64,000 bases of DNA from the NCBI RefSeq assembly GCF_023544445.1, contig NZ_JALPVJ010000002.1:248001-312000 (forward strand), written 5' to 3'. Every line of letters starts with the position of its first letter. The stretch's first letter is position 1. The stretch comes from Actinoplanes sp. M2I2. GTDB taxonomy: Bacteria > Actinomycetota > Actinomycetes > Mycobacteriales > Micromonosporaceae. Below, piece by piece: positions 50,907 through 59,415 of this stretch. A model generated the notes under the pieces. That model made no database searches. It was given only the letters and a program-made list of their open reading frames with translations, and was not told where the DNA came from. A program made the position numbers and the translations under genes.

Positions 50907-52478
50907 CTACTTGATCAGTTCGGCCGCGCGGGCGCCGATCGCGACGCAGGGGGCCATGGTGTTCCCGGAGGTCACCCGGGGGAGCACCGAGGCGTCGGCG
51001 ACACGCAGGTTGTCGAAGCCGCGGACCCGCAGTTCGGAGTCGACCACGGCGCGCTCGTCCGTGCCGATCCGGGCCGTCCCGCACTGGTGCCAGAAGGTGC
51101 TCGCCGCGTGCCGTAGGTAGGTCGCGACCTCGGCGTCGGACACCGGTCCGGGGATGGCGCGACTGCCGCGATAGGGACCCATGGGCTGGGACTGGCCGAT
51201 CTCCGCGGCGAAGCGGTACGCGGCGACCGCGTCCCGTACGTCGTCGGGGTCCTCGAAGAAGCCGGTCTCGATGACCGGAGGACTCGAGGAGTCGGCACCC
51301 AGTCGCACCGAGCCCCGCGACCGCAGGCGCATGCCGAGCAGGAACGTGAAAGCGGGATCAGGTCGTCCGTACCGTGTCTCCGCCTCGGGACTCATGAAGG
51401 CCGAGGCGCCCGAGTACATCACGAACTGCGGCGACTCCGGCCGGCCGTCGGAGCCCCAAAAACACACTGCCTGGGCCCGGGGCGGCGGGGGAAGCTCGCT
51501 CTCGCCCGCGCCCCACACGCAGCCGAACAGGAGATGGTCGTCGAGATTGGCGCCGACCCCGGGCAGGTCGCCCCGGACCGTGATGCCCCTGTCCTCGAGA
51601 TGGGCGGCCGGTCCCAGCCCGGACTGCATCAGGATCTTGGGAGTTTGCACGGCTCCCAGGCTCAGGACGACCTCCCGGGTGGCGCGGTATCGGACGACGC
51701 GGCCCCCGGACACGACTTCGACGCCGACGGCGGTGCTGCCTTCGAAGAGAACCCTCGTGATCAGGGTCCCGGTCAGGACCGTCAGGTTCGGCTGGTGCAG
51801 ACGCGGGACCACCAGGGTCTGGTACGGCGACCGGCGTTGACCGTCCTCGACGATCTCGTCCCGGACGGCGCAGCCGGCGCCCTGCTCGGCCAGCTCACCG
51901 TTCGGGCTGTCGAAGCGCCGGAGACCGGCAGCCTCGGCCCCGGCGAGCATCGCGGAGAAGAACGGATGCGTCGGCTGGGCCGGCTGGACGTGGATCGGAC
52001 CCCTCATTCCCCGCCGGTCGGGGTCGGGGCTGCCGCGCCAGGTCTCCAGCCGGCGATAGGTCTCCAGGATGGAGCGGTAGTTCCAGCGCTCGTCGGCGCT
52101 GATCCGGGCGAGGTCGTCCCAGTCGGTCCGGTGCCCGCGGGACCAGACGCCGACGTTGATGCTCGACCCACCGCCCAGCCCCTTGCCCATGGAATAGAAC
52201 AGTCGCCGATCGGCGACCTGCCGGCTCGGTTCGGTGAGGTATCCCCAGTCGCGTTCGCTGCCGAGGTTCTCCGGCCAGCGATCGGGGTCGGAGACGCGTT
52301 CGTCCGCGTCGTCCGGTCCGGCCTCCAGCAGCAGCACCCGCAGGGAGGGATAGGTTGCCAGCAGGCCGGCGACCGTGGATCCGGCCGACCCCGCCCCGCA
52401 CACGATGACGTCGAATTCGCCGCCGACCGATCGGCCGCTCGCCGGGGCGCTTCGACGGGGCTCCTGCTGCGCATTCAT
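50907..52478 (-). CDS. GMC-family FAD oxidoreductase (choline dehydrogenase-like)
   Basis: 523-residue GMC oxidoreductase. FAD motif VIVCGAGSAGSTVAGLLATYPSLRVLLLEAGP, then GKGLGGGSSINVGVWSRGHRTDWDDL (FAD-contact loop) and SLGAVQTPKILMQSGLGP (second GMC signature). The catalytic pair is His in STFWHQCGTARIG and Asn in TSGNTMAPCVAIG. It should oxidise a primary alcohol to an aldehyde. No signal peptide. Monocistronic, with a strong terminator. Confidence 0.9.
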   Translation of the reverse strand: MNAQQEPRRSAPASGRSVGGEFDVIVCGAGSAGSTVAGLLATYPSLRVLLLEAGPDDADERVSDPDRWPENLGSERDWGYLTEPSRQVADRRLFYSMGKGLGGGSSINVGVWSRGHRTDWDDLARISADERWNYRSILETYRRLETWRGSPDPDRRGMRGPIHVQPAQPTHPFFSAMLAGAEAAGLRRFDSPNGELAEQGAGCAVRDEIVEDGQRRSPYQTLVVPRLHQPNLTVLTGTLITRVLFEGSTAVGVEVVSGGRVVRYRATREVVLSLGAVQTPKILMQSGLGPAAHLEDRGITVRGDLPGVGANLDDHLLFGCVWGAGESELPPPPRAQAVCFWGSDGRPESPQFVMYSGASAFMSPEAETRYGRPDPAFTFLLGMRLRSRGSVRLGADSSSPPVIETGFFEDPDDVRDAVAAYRFAAEIGQSQPMGPYRGSRAIPGPVSDAEVATYLRHAASTFWHQCGTARIGTDERAVVDSELRVRGFDNLRVADASVLPRVTSGNTMAPCVAIGARAAELIK

Positions 52479-52675
52479 TGCGATCCTCCGGTAGCGCGGA
52501 TCGCCCAGGGCTTCGAGCCGTCGCCTCGGGTCAGGTCAGGCGGCGGGCCTTGGCCGGGCGGTGTCGAAAAACCGTAGACCCTCCCCGGCGGTGCGGCCTT
52601 GGACGACAGCGCCATGACGGTGGCGCTCGGATCCCATCGGCCGTCGGGGCCGGCCTCGCGCTGCCGGAGCCGGGC

Positions 52676-52860
52676 CTATCCGTCGGACGCTCGTTCGCCG
52701 TCGAACGACCGGCGGTGCGCGTCGACGTCCGGGAGGTGCCGGACGATCCACTGCAGAATGTCCTGCATCGGCCCTCTCAGCGTGAGCCCCAGGTCGGTGA
52801 TGCGGTATTCGACGGCGACCGGGGAGCAGACCCGCGAGGGCGAGCGCGACCTCGAGGCGG
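52676..52860 (-). pseudogene. Truncated HxlR-family regulator remnant
   Basis: On the minus strand VAVEYRITDLGLTLRGPMQD then ILQWIVRHLPDVD is the typical C-terminal half of HxlR regulators (VEYxLTxLGxxL followed by a dimerisation helix), ending in a stop at 52676. Upstream the reading frame degenerates and the recognition helix region is absent, so only about 60 codons survive. It is divergent from the FAD monooxygenase gene, as a cognate regulator would be. Confidence 0.6.
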
Positions 52861-52894
52861 TCCTGCGGTCTCTCGCCTGACGGCACCGCCCTTT

Positions 52895-52933
52895 CTGGCG
52901 CTGTCGATCAAAATTCCTGGCGCTGTCGTTCAA
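52895..52933. repeat. 17-bp direct repeat upstream of the FAD monooxygenase gene
   Basis: CTGGCGCTGTCGATCAA (52895-52911) and CTGGCGCTGTCGTTCAA (52917-52933) differ by one base and are 22 bp apart, two helical turns. They lie 34 bp upstream of the proposed monooxygenase start and next to the HxlR remnant, which suggests regulator-binding sites. Confidence 0.6.
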
Positions 52934-52966
52934 GGAGCTGACCAGCCCGTTTCTTATCGTCAGGAG

Positions 52967-54424
52967 ATGCCGTCCGACCGCCGCCCGGGAGTTCCTTTGA
53001 GGTCTGGTAAGCGTACGAAATCCCCGGCTGGTCGGTTTGCCGAGATCTCCACGGCAACCGTTCCGAGCGGGCAGCGAAAGGTGCTGGGACGGGCCGTGGT
53101 TCTCGGCGGCAGCATCGCCGGGCTGATGGCCGCTCGCGTGCTCAGCGAGCACGCGGAGGAGGTGCTGATCATCGAGCGGGACGACCTCGCCGCGCTCGAC
53201 GTGTCCGACGAGCGGATGGCGGCCGACCCGGACGCGGTCGGCAGCCGTCCCGGGGTGCCCCAGGGCGGGCAACTGCACGCCATGCTGCCGGCCGGGCAGA
53301 TGCAGTTGGAGCGGTGGTTCCCCGGTTTCGCCGAACAGGCCTGGGCCGCCGGCGCGGTCGACACGCCGCCCCGCGCGGTGCGTCTGTATCTCAACGGTCA
53401 GCTGAACCCGCACCTGCCGGCGGCACCGGGCACGGAGGGCACGTTCGCCAGCCGGGCCTTCCTGGAGGCGCTGATCCGCAACCGGGTGCTCGCCCGGCCC
53501 AACGTGCGGGTCCGGCACGGCCGGGTCGACGGTCTGACCATGTTCGGCGACACCGTGACGGGCGTCCGCTTCCAGCCCGCCGGCGGCGGCGCCGCCCTCG
53601 AGGCGTACGCCGACCTCGTCGTGGATTGCACCGGCCGATCGAGCCACCTCGGCGCGTGGGTCGAGGCGCACGGCTTTCCCCGCGCCCCGATGCGGCGCGT
53701 CGGCATCAAGCTGACCTACGCCACCGCCCGGGTCCGGCGCCCGGCCGACGCGGACGTCTGGATCGCGACGTCGGTCGTCACGCCGGGACCGGGACGCTCG
53801 GCGCGGATCGGCTTCTTCACCCCGATCGAGCACGACCGCTGGAGTGTCCTGGTCGCCGGGTACGGCGAGGACAAGCCCGGCCGCGACCCGGCCCAGTTCC
53901 TCCGGCGGATGGGCGAACTGCCACCGGAGTTCCGGGCGGTCGCCGCCGATCCGGATCAGATCGGCGAAGTGGCCACCTATCACCAGGCCGACAGCCGGCG
54001 CCGGGACTTCCATCTGCTCGAGCGCCTTCCCGCCCGGCTGCTTGTCGCCGGCGACGCGGTCGCGTCGTTCAATCCCACGTACGGCCAGGGCATGAGCGCC
54101 GCCATGCTGCACGCCTCATGTCTGTCGTTGTATCTGCGGGAGGACCCGGATCTCGACCGCCCGGCCCGGTCGTATTTCGCGGACGTGAATCTGGTCGTCG
54201 ACGCCGCCTGGCAGAGCGCCGCGCAGATCGATGTGGCGCTGCCCCATGTCACCGGTCCGTACCCGCGCGGCTATCGGATGACGAAGTGGTTCAGCGACCG
54301 CGTCGTGGCGGCCGCCCGGAAGGACGAGCGGGTGAACCGCGACGTGAGCCGGGTCTCGTCGCTGCTCGCCCACCCGAAGACCCTGGCGCGCCCGGCCTTC
54401 CTGCTGCGGGTGCTCACCAGATGA
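52967..54424 (+). CDS. FAD-dependent monooxygenase-like oxidoreductase
   Basis: 485-residue flavoprotein of the aromatic-hydroxylase/geranylgeranyl-reductase-like group. FAD motif AVVLGGSIAGLMAARVLSEHAEEVLIIERDDL. The DG motif region is DLVVDCTGRSSHLGAW, and the second FAD contact is RLLVAGDAVASFNPTYGQGMSAAMLHA (GD motif). The ATG 52967 abuts AGGAG, too close to act as its ribosome site, so a leaderless start or GTG 53081 (447 residues, beginning VLGRAVVLGG) is possible. The substrate is probably an aromatic or polyketide-like compound, unproven. Confidence 0.82.
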   Translation: MPSDRRPGVPLRSGKRTKSPAGRFAEISTATVPSGQRKVLGRAVVLGGSIAGLMAARVLSEHAEEVLIIERDDLAALDVSDERMAADPDAVGSRPGVPQGGQLHAMLPAGQMQLERWFPGFAEQAWAAGAVDTPPRAVRLYLNGQLNPHLPAAPGTEGTFASRAFLEALIRNRVLARPNVRVRHGRVDGLTMFGDTVTGVRFQPAGGGAALEAYADLVVDCTGRSSHLGAWVEAHGFPRAPMRRVGIKLTYATARVRRPADADVWIATSVVTPGPGRSARIGFFTPIEHDRWSVLVAGYGEDKPGRDPAQFLRRMGELPPEFRAVAADPDQIGEVATYHQADSRRRDFHLLERLPARLLVAGDAVASFNPTYGQGMSAAMLHASCLSLYLREDPDLDRPARSYFADVNLVVDAAWQSAAQIDVALPHVTGPYPRGYRMTKWFSDRVVAAARKDERVNRDVSRVSSLLAHPKTLARPAFLLRVLTR

Positions 54425-54477
54425 GCAGGCCGGGCTGACCACCCGCACCGGCCGGCGGCGGTATGCCGGTTCCATCG

Positions 54478-54513
54478 CTTGATCGCTCCCGCAGCGGGAG
54501 CCCAGCCATCAAG
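54478..54513. promoter_or_regulatory. Nested inverted repeat upstream of the ABM-SDR operon
   Basis: CTTGAT (54478-54483) and ATCAAG (54508-54513) enclose GCTCCC-GCAGC-GGGAGC (54485-54501). It lies 22 bp upstream of the ABM gene ATG. It could be an operator for the operon (candidate regulator: LysR at 56512) or the terminator of the preceding monooxygenase gene. Confidence 0.45.
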
Positions 54514-54535
54514 TGAACTACAAAGGAGGACAGTA

Positions 54536-54877
54536 ATGAGCGACGCGAACGCTCGATGGCCGATCTGTCTCGTCAGCCGGTTCGAGGCTGTCGACGCGGC
54601 GGCCTTCCACACGCTCGTCGATGAACTGCGGAAGACGGCGGCGTCGGTGACCGACGAGCCGGGGCACGTTGCCTACGAGCTCCTGATCGAGTTGTCCACC
54701 GCGCGAACTCTGTACGTGGTCGAGAGATGGGCCACCGAGGCCGACGCTCGCCGTCATGAGCAGTTGGTCGTCAGTAACGGTGCGGTGGACCGCGTTGCCC
54801 CGTTGCTCGCGGAGCCGATCAATACGGTGACCCTGGCCCCCGTCCCCGCTGAGCACGAGGGCGGTGACCCCCGATGA
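54536..54877 (+). CDS. Antibiotic biosynthesis monooxygenase (ABM)-domain protein
   Basis: 113-residue dimeric alpha+beta-barrel protein: ICLVSRFEAVDAAAFHTLVDELRKTAASVTDEPGHVAYELLIELS, then LYVVERWATEADARRHEQL, the quinol-monooxygenase (YgiN-like) pattern. An excellent AAAGGAGG precedes the ATG. Its stop overlaps the next SDR start (54874-54877). Members oxidise quinols or anthrone-type substrates without cofactor. Confidence 0.87.
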   Translation: MSDANARWPICLVSRFEAVDAAAFHTLVDELRKTAASVTDEPGHVAYELLIELSTARTLYVVERWATEADARRHEQLVVSNGAVDRVAPLLAEPINTVTLAPVPAEHEGGDPR

Positions 54878-55626
54878 ACCTGTCCGGACGACACATTCTG
54901 GTCACCGGCGCCGGGACCGGTATGGGGCTGGAGGCGGCCAAGCGTTTCAGCAGCCATGGTTGCCGCGTCATCATGGTCGCGCGTCGCGAGGATCGTCTGC
55001 GCGCCGAGGCGGCACAGCTGCCCGACGCGGTGGCGTTCCCCTGCGACCTCTCCGACACCGGCGACGTGCGGCGGCTGCTCGACTTCGTCGCCACCGAACA
55101 CCCCAGCTTGGACACGGTGCTGCTCAACGCCGGTGTGACCCACACCTACCGGTTGTTCGGCGAGGACGATGCGTACGCCTTCGCCGAGCAGGAGGTGCGG
55201 ACGAACTATCTGTCCGCCGTGCAACTGATCGACGGCCTCGTACCGATCATCGGGGGGCAGCACGATCCCGCGTTGATCGTCACAACCTCCGGCGCGGCCT
55301 TCGCCCCCGACATCACCAATCCGACTTACAGCGCCACCAAGGCCGCGCTGCATTCGCTGACCCAGGCGGTCCGTCTGCAGCTCGAGCGCAACGGCTCACC
55401 CATCAGGGTCTTCGAGTTCATGGCCCCCCTGGTCGACTCGCCGTTCTCGGCCGGCGTGCGATCGGATCAGAAGATGCCGCTCGGTGAGGCCGTCGCTGAA
55501 CTCCTCGCCGGCCTCGAACGCGACGAGCTGGAACTTCGCGTCGGTGGCTCCGAGGACATCTACCAGGCACTTCGCCAGTCGTCCGACGCGGCCGTACGCA
55601 TCGTGAACGCCGCGACGGGCGGCTGA
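54874..55626 (+). CDS. Short-chain dehydrogenase/reductase
   Basis: 250-residue classical SDR: TGAGTGMGLEAAKRF cofactor motif, NAG at LLNAGVTH, catalytic Ser in VTTSGAAF, and YSATK as the YxxxK motif. The residues after strand 2 (VARREDR) indicate NADPH. It has the size and motif order of DltE-like oxidoreductases. Coupled to the ABM gene by a 4-bp overlap, so both probably act on the same compound. Confidence 0.9.
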   Translation: MNLSGRHILVTGAGTGMGLEAAKRFSSHGCRVIMVARREDRLRAEAAQLPDAVAFPCDLSDTGDVRRLLDFVATEHPSLDTVLLNAGVTHTYRLFGEDDAYAFAEQEVRTNYLSAVQLIDGLVPIIGGQHDPALIVTTSGAAFAPDITNPTYSATKAALHSLTQAVRLQLERNGSPIRVFEFMAPLVDSPFSAGVRSDQKMPLGEAVAELLAGLERDELELRVGGSEDIYQALRQSSDAAVRIVNAATGG

Positions 55627-55652
55627 AACACAACAGTGAAAGGACGAATTTC

Positions 55653-56486
55653 ATGACTACCTGGTTCATCACCGGAGCGTCTCGCGGCCTCGGCCGGGAG
55701 ATGGTGGAGCAGGCCCTGGCCCAGGGCGACCGGGTTGCCGCCACCCTGCGCCGCCCGGAACAGCTGGACGACCTGGCCGCCGAGTACGGCGATCGGCTGT
55801 GGCGGGCGTCCCTGGACGTGACCGATCTGGCGCAGCTCGAGGACGTCGTGGCTCGCGTGTTCGCCGCCCATGAGCGGATCGACGTGGTGGTGTCGAACGC
55901 CGGGCTGGGCGTGTTCGGCGCCGCCGAGGACATCACGGACCAGCAGGTCGAGAACATGATCGCGACCAACCTGACCGGATCCATCCAGTTCGCGCGGCGG
56001 GTCGTGCCGCACCTGCGCGAGCAGGGCGGCGGCGTCTTCGTGCAGCTGTCCAGCCAGGGCGGTCACATCACGTTTCCCGGCTTCGCGATCTATCACGCGA
56101 CCAAGTGGGGCGTCGAGGGCTATTTCGAGTCGATGGCCACCGAGATCGCCCCGTTCGGCATCAGAACGATGCTGGTCGAGCCCGGTCTGGTGCCGACCTC
56201 GTTCTACGCCGCGGCCGAGCGGGTCCCGCCGAGCGCGCCCTACCGGGGCGGGCCGGCCGATCAGCCGCCGGTGCCGATCGAGGAGATGGTGGCCACGCAG
56301 TCCGGCACCGCCCACGCGGTGCTCGCCGCCGCGACCTCGGACGAGCCGCCTTTGCGGCTGCTGATCAATTCCGATGCGTACGAGGCGGTCACCGCCGGCC
56401 TGCGGAAGCGGCTCGCCGACCTGGAGAGCCGGCGCGACACGGCGTACGCCGCCGACGCCGAATACCCGAAGGCGAACGATCGGTGA
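55653..56486 (+). CDS. Short-chain dehydrogenase/reductase
   Basis: 277-residue SDR of the group with long C-terminal tails: TGASRGLGREMVEQAL, NAG at VVSNAGLG, Ser in VQLSSQGG, and YHATK (YxxxK). AAAGGA precedes the ATG. It follows the other SDR by 26 bp. The substrate is unknown; it is related to broad-specificity ketoreductases. Confidence 0.9.
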   Translation: MTTWFITGASRGLGREMVEQALAQGDRVAATLRRPEQLDDLAAEYGDRLWRASLDVTDLAQLEDVVARVFAAHERIDVVVSNAGLGVFGAAEDITDQQVENMIATNLTGSIQFARRVVPHLREQGGGVFVQLSSQGGHITFPGFAIYHATKWGVEGYFESMATEIAPFGIRTMLVEPGLVPTSFYAAAERVPPSAPYRGGPADQPPVPIEEMVATQSGTAHAVLAAATSDEPPLRLLINSDAYEAVTAGLRKRLADLESRRDTAYAADAEYPKANDR

Positions 56487-56511
56487 TGAGATTCGTCTAT
56501 CGTCGGGCACC

Positions 56512-57438
56512 ATGGCGGACCTGACGCTGCTGGGATTGCGCGTGGTGGTGGAGGTGGCCCGGTCGGGCTCGTTCACCGGCGCGGCCCAGGCGCTGGGCTA
56601 CACCCAGTCCGCGATCTCCCGCCAGATCAGCGCCGTCGAGGCGGCCGTCGGCAGCCCGATGTTCGAACGGCAGGCCCGGGGCGTGCGTCCCACCGCCGCC
56701 GGCGAAGCGCTGCTGCGGCACGCGCGGCGGGTGCTCGCCCAGCTCGAAGCGGCCGAACGGGAGATGGCCGGTCTGCGCGATCAGCTGGCCGGTCATCTCA
56801 CCGTCAGCGCCTACCCGACAGCCGCCGCGAGTGTCGTCCCCCGCGCCATCGGCCGCCTGCGGGAGCAACACCCGGCACTGACCGTGGCGGTGTGGGAAGC
56901 GAGCAGCCCGGCGCAACTGTTGCGGTTGCGGGCGGGCGGGGTCGACGTCGCGGTCATGGGTTCGGGCACCGGTCTGCCCGACTACGACCTGGACGGGCTT
57001 CGCGTCGAGGCCGTCCCCATCCGGCGCGGGCTGGGGGTGGCCGTCGGCCTCGACCATCCCCTCGCCGCCCGCGACGAGATCGAGGTGGCCGACCTGATCG
57101 ACGAGGCGTGGATCGTCGGCGTGGGCGCCGAGGGTGAGCCACAGTTCGGGCCCTGGCCCTCGCTGGAGAATCCGCGGATCACCGGCCGGGCTCAGGGCTG
57201 GCCTTCGCGTCTCGGGATGGTCGCGGCCGGGATAGGCGTCACGGTCGTACCCGGGCTGGCCGCCGACATCGTTCCGGCCGGGGTGAAATGGCTGCCTGTC
57301 GCCGACCCGGACCTCGTGCAACGGCGGGCGACCCTCATCGTCACGCCCCAAGCCCGGTCGACGGCCGCCAGTGTTGTCGTCCGGGCTCTCCGGGACGAGC
57401 TGGGAAAGTACGGGCCGCCGGATCGCCGGCACGACTGA
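56512..57438 (+). CDS. LysR-family transcriptional regulator
   Basis: 308-residue LTTR: N-terminal helix-turn-helix (LRVVVEVARSGSFTGAAQALGYTQSAISRQISAVEAAVGSPMFER) and a periplasmic-binding-like effector domain (TVSAYPTAAASVVPRAIGRLREQHPALTVAVWE). It is transcribed in the same direction as the ABM-SDR-SDR genes, 25 bp downstream, which is less usual than divergent placement; it may control the whole set. The start has no clear ribosome-binding site. Confidence 0.92.
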   Translation: MADLTLLGLRVVVEVARSGSFTGAAQALGYTQSAISRQISAVEAAVGSPMFERQARGVRPTAAGEALLRHARRVLAQLEAAEREMAGLRDQLAGHLTVSAYPTAAASVVPRAIGRLREQHPALTVAVWEASSPAQLLRLRAGGVDVAVMGSGTGLPDYDLDGLRVEAVPIRRGLGVAVGLDHPLAARDEIEVADLIDEAWIVGVGAEGEPQFGPWPSLENPRITGRAQGWPSRLGMVAAGIGVTVVPGLAADIVPAGVKWLPVADPDLVQRRATLIVTPQARSTAASVVVRALRDELGKYGPPDRRHD

Positions 57439-57465
57439 GCCGTAGGTCTCGGGCAGGGAGTGGAC

Positions 57466-58002
57466 ATGACGTTCGACATCGGCTTCGCCACGGCGGAGAC
57501 CGTGCTGGTCACCGAGGTGACGGAGCTCGTCAACCAGGCGTACCGGGACGGCGAGAAAGGCTTGTGGAAGGACGGTGTGGGCCGCACCACGCCGGCCGAG
57601 GTGCGGGCGCTGGCCGAGGCCGGCGAGCTGGTCGTCGCCCGTTCACATGGCACCGTGGTCGGCGCCCTGCGTCTGCACCGCCTCGGGCCCGGCCAGGCCG
57701 GCCTCGGCATGCTCGCGTCCCGGTCACGACGGAAGGGCGCCGGTGTCGGCACCGCCCTGGTCGACCACGCCGAGGCCTGGGCGGCCGGAGAGAACCTGAC
57801 GACCATGCAACTCGAGATTCTGACACCGCGCAACGGGCGGCACCCGTACAAGGATTTCCTGATGGACTGGTACGAACGCCGCGGCTACCGGCTGGTCACC
57901 ACGACCGGGCTCGACCGGTTCCACCCGCACCTGGCGCCACTGCTGGCTGTCGACTGCGACGTCCGCGTCTACCGCAAGGCGTTGTCCCCGGCTGGGGCCT
58001 GA
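57466..58002 (+). CDS. GNAT-family N-acetyltransferase
   Basis: 178-residue single GNAT domain: GELVVARSHGTVVGALRLHRLG, then LASRSRRKGAGVGTALVDHAEAWA, where RRKGAGVG is the acetyl-CoA Q/RxxGxG/A loop, then DWYERRGYRLV near the end. ATG 57466 is preferred over GTG 57460 because AGGGAG is then 6 nt upstream. It follows the LysR gene by 27 bp and may be co-transcribed. The acceptor is unknown. Confidence 0.83.
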   Translation: MTFDIGFATAETVLVTEVTELVNQAYRDGEKGLWKDGVGRTTPAEVRALAEAGELVVARSHGTVVGALRLHRLGPGQAGLGMLASRSRRKGAGVGTALVDHAEAWAAGENLTTMQLEILTPRNGRHPYKDFLMDWYERRGYRLVTTTGLDRFHPHLAPLLAVDCDVRVYRKALSPAGA

Positions 58003-58028
58003 GAGCCCGGCGCACGCCGAGTTGGGGA

Positions 58029-58919
58029 CTACCGCCGATAGCTGGCCGGGGCCACGCCGTACTCCTGGCGGAACGCGGCCGCGAAACGGCTGGCGCTGGT
58101 GTAGCCGCACGTCATCGCCACCTGCTGCACACTCAGCCGGCTGTTGCGCAGCAGACCGGCCGCATGCTGGAGCCGGAGCCGGGTGAGATAGCGGTGCGGA
58201 GTGAGCCCGGTCGCCTTGCGGAAGGTCCGCAGGAAGTGGAACTTGCTGATGTTGACCAGCGCGGCCAGTTCGTCCAGCCGGACCTCGTGACCGAGCCGGT
58301 CCCGCATGTAGTCGAAGACGATCTCGAGTTCCTTGCAACCCAGCAGGTTCGCGTCCGCCTCGATCCGCTCCCGCTTGGCCGAGTCGGCCAGGGTCGTGTA
58401 GACGAGATGGGTCAGTAGCGACTCCGCGATCATGTCGGCGTAGAGACCGGCCGCACCCGCTTCGAGGGCTCGGCGAAGAGCCGACAGCGACGTCGACACA
58501 TAGACGTCCTCAAGGGACAGGGCATCCAGTCTTTCGGCGTCCCGGTGAGCGAGGCCGAAACTGTCCAGGGCCTGGTGCACCGCCGCGGCCTGGAACCGCA
58601 GATGCAGCGACTCGAGCTTCAGCTGATCGGTCGACCGCCAGCGGAACACACTCCCGCGGCCCGGGGCGTTCACCCCCACCGAGCCAGGACCGTACTCCGC
58701 TCGTCGCCAGGTCCGTTCCTGCCGGCTCTCGATCGTGTATCGGCCGCACGTCACCATGACGAGCGACAGGTCGGGGGAGGCCGGGGCGACGAAGTCCGGA
58801 AGCTGTGGGGGGTCCTTGTACAGCTCCACGCGAGCCACCCGCCAGCCCAGACCGACGCTGGACATCAGCGGCGTGCCCGGTCCGTGCGCCGGGACAGCTG
58901 AGGTCAGGGGGCGAGTCAC
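58029..58919 (-). CDS. AraC-family regulator
   Basis: 296-residue regulator with an N-terminal cupin-like sensor (DLSLVMVTCGRYTIESRQERTW, GPGSVGVNAPG) and a C-terminal double helix-turn-helix (RLDELAALVNISKFHFLRTFRKATGLTPHRYLTRLRLQHAAGLL, then VQQVAMTCGYTSASRFAAAFRQEYGVAPASYRR). The GTG at 58919 is chosen because GTGA overlaps the stop of the upstream AraC-like gene. It is convergent with the acetyltransferase gene. Confidence 0.88.
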   Translation of the reverse strand: MTRPLTSAVPAHGPGTPLMSSVGLGWRVARVELYKDPPQLPDFVAPASPDLSLVMVTCGRYTIESRQERTWRRAEYGPGSVGVNAPGRGSVFRWRSTDQLKLESLHLRFQAAAVHQALDSFGLAHRDAERLDALSLEDVYVSTSLSALRRALEAGAAGLYADMIAESLLTHLVYTTLADSAKRERIEADANLLGCKELEIVFDYMRDRLGHEVRLDELAALVNISKFHFLRTFRKATGLTPHRYLTRLRLQHAAGLLRNSRLSVQQVAMTCGYTSASRFAAAFRQEYGVAPASYRR

Positions 58920-59272
58920 GACACGTTCCTGGAACGGGTTCTGACGTACTGCGTCGGGGTCTGGCCGTATCGCTTGCGGCAGGCCCGGACCAGGTGACTG
59001 CTGTCGGCGAACCGCCACCGGGCCGCCGCCTCCGTCACACTGAGCCGGGACTCCGATCCGGTCAGGTCGGCCAGGGCGTTCTCCAGCCGCCGGCGACGCA
59101 CGTACGCCATCAAAGACTCACCCTCACCGGCGAAGGCCCGATTCAAAGTCCGCCGCGAGACGTGCAGCTCGCGCACCAGAAGGTCCGGTGCCAGCGCCTG
59201 GTCGGCCAGCATTCGCTCCACGAGCCGTCGTGCCGCGACGACCACCGGGGACGCGCCATAGTTCTCCTGCAT
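58916..59272 (-). CDS. Short AraC-type protein, DNA-binding domain only
   Basis: 118-residue protein consisting of the AraC DNA-binding domain (LLVRELHVSRRTLNRAFAGEGESLMAYVRRRRLENALADL, then SVTEAAARWRFADSSHLVRACRKRYGQTPTQYVR). Relatives with this helix pair usually carry an N-terminal sensory domain of about 190 residues, which is missing here. It may be a natural short regulator or the 3' part of a truncated gene. ATG 59272 is the best start. It is translationally coupled (GTGA) to the full-length AraC gene downstream and diverges from the berberine-bridge-type oxidase. Confidence 0.75.
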   Translation of the reverse strand: MQENYGASPVVVAARRLVERMLADQALAPDLLVRELHVSRRTLNRAFAGEGESLMAYVRRRRLENALADLTGSESRLSVTEAAARWRFADSSHLVRACRKRYGQTPTQYVRTRSRNVS

Positions 59273-59415
59273 GGTCACAGCACACAGACTTGCGATCAAC
59301 AACCGATTGACGTTCCCTCCATGACCACCGGCCGCTGGCTCACCGTCCGGTGAACCGGCCGCGCGTCATGCAGATGTCGATGAAACGTGGATCCTTTCCT
59401 GGTGTGCTGGCCGGC

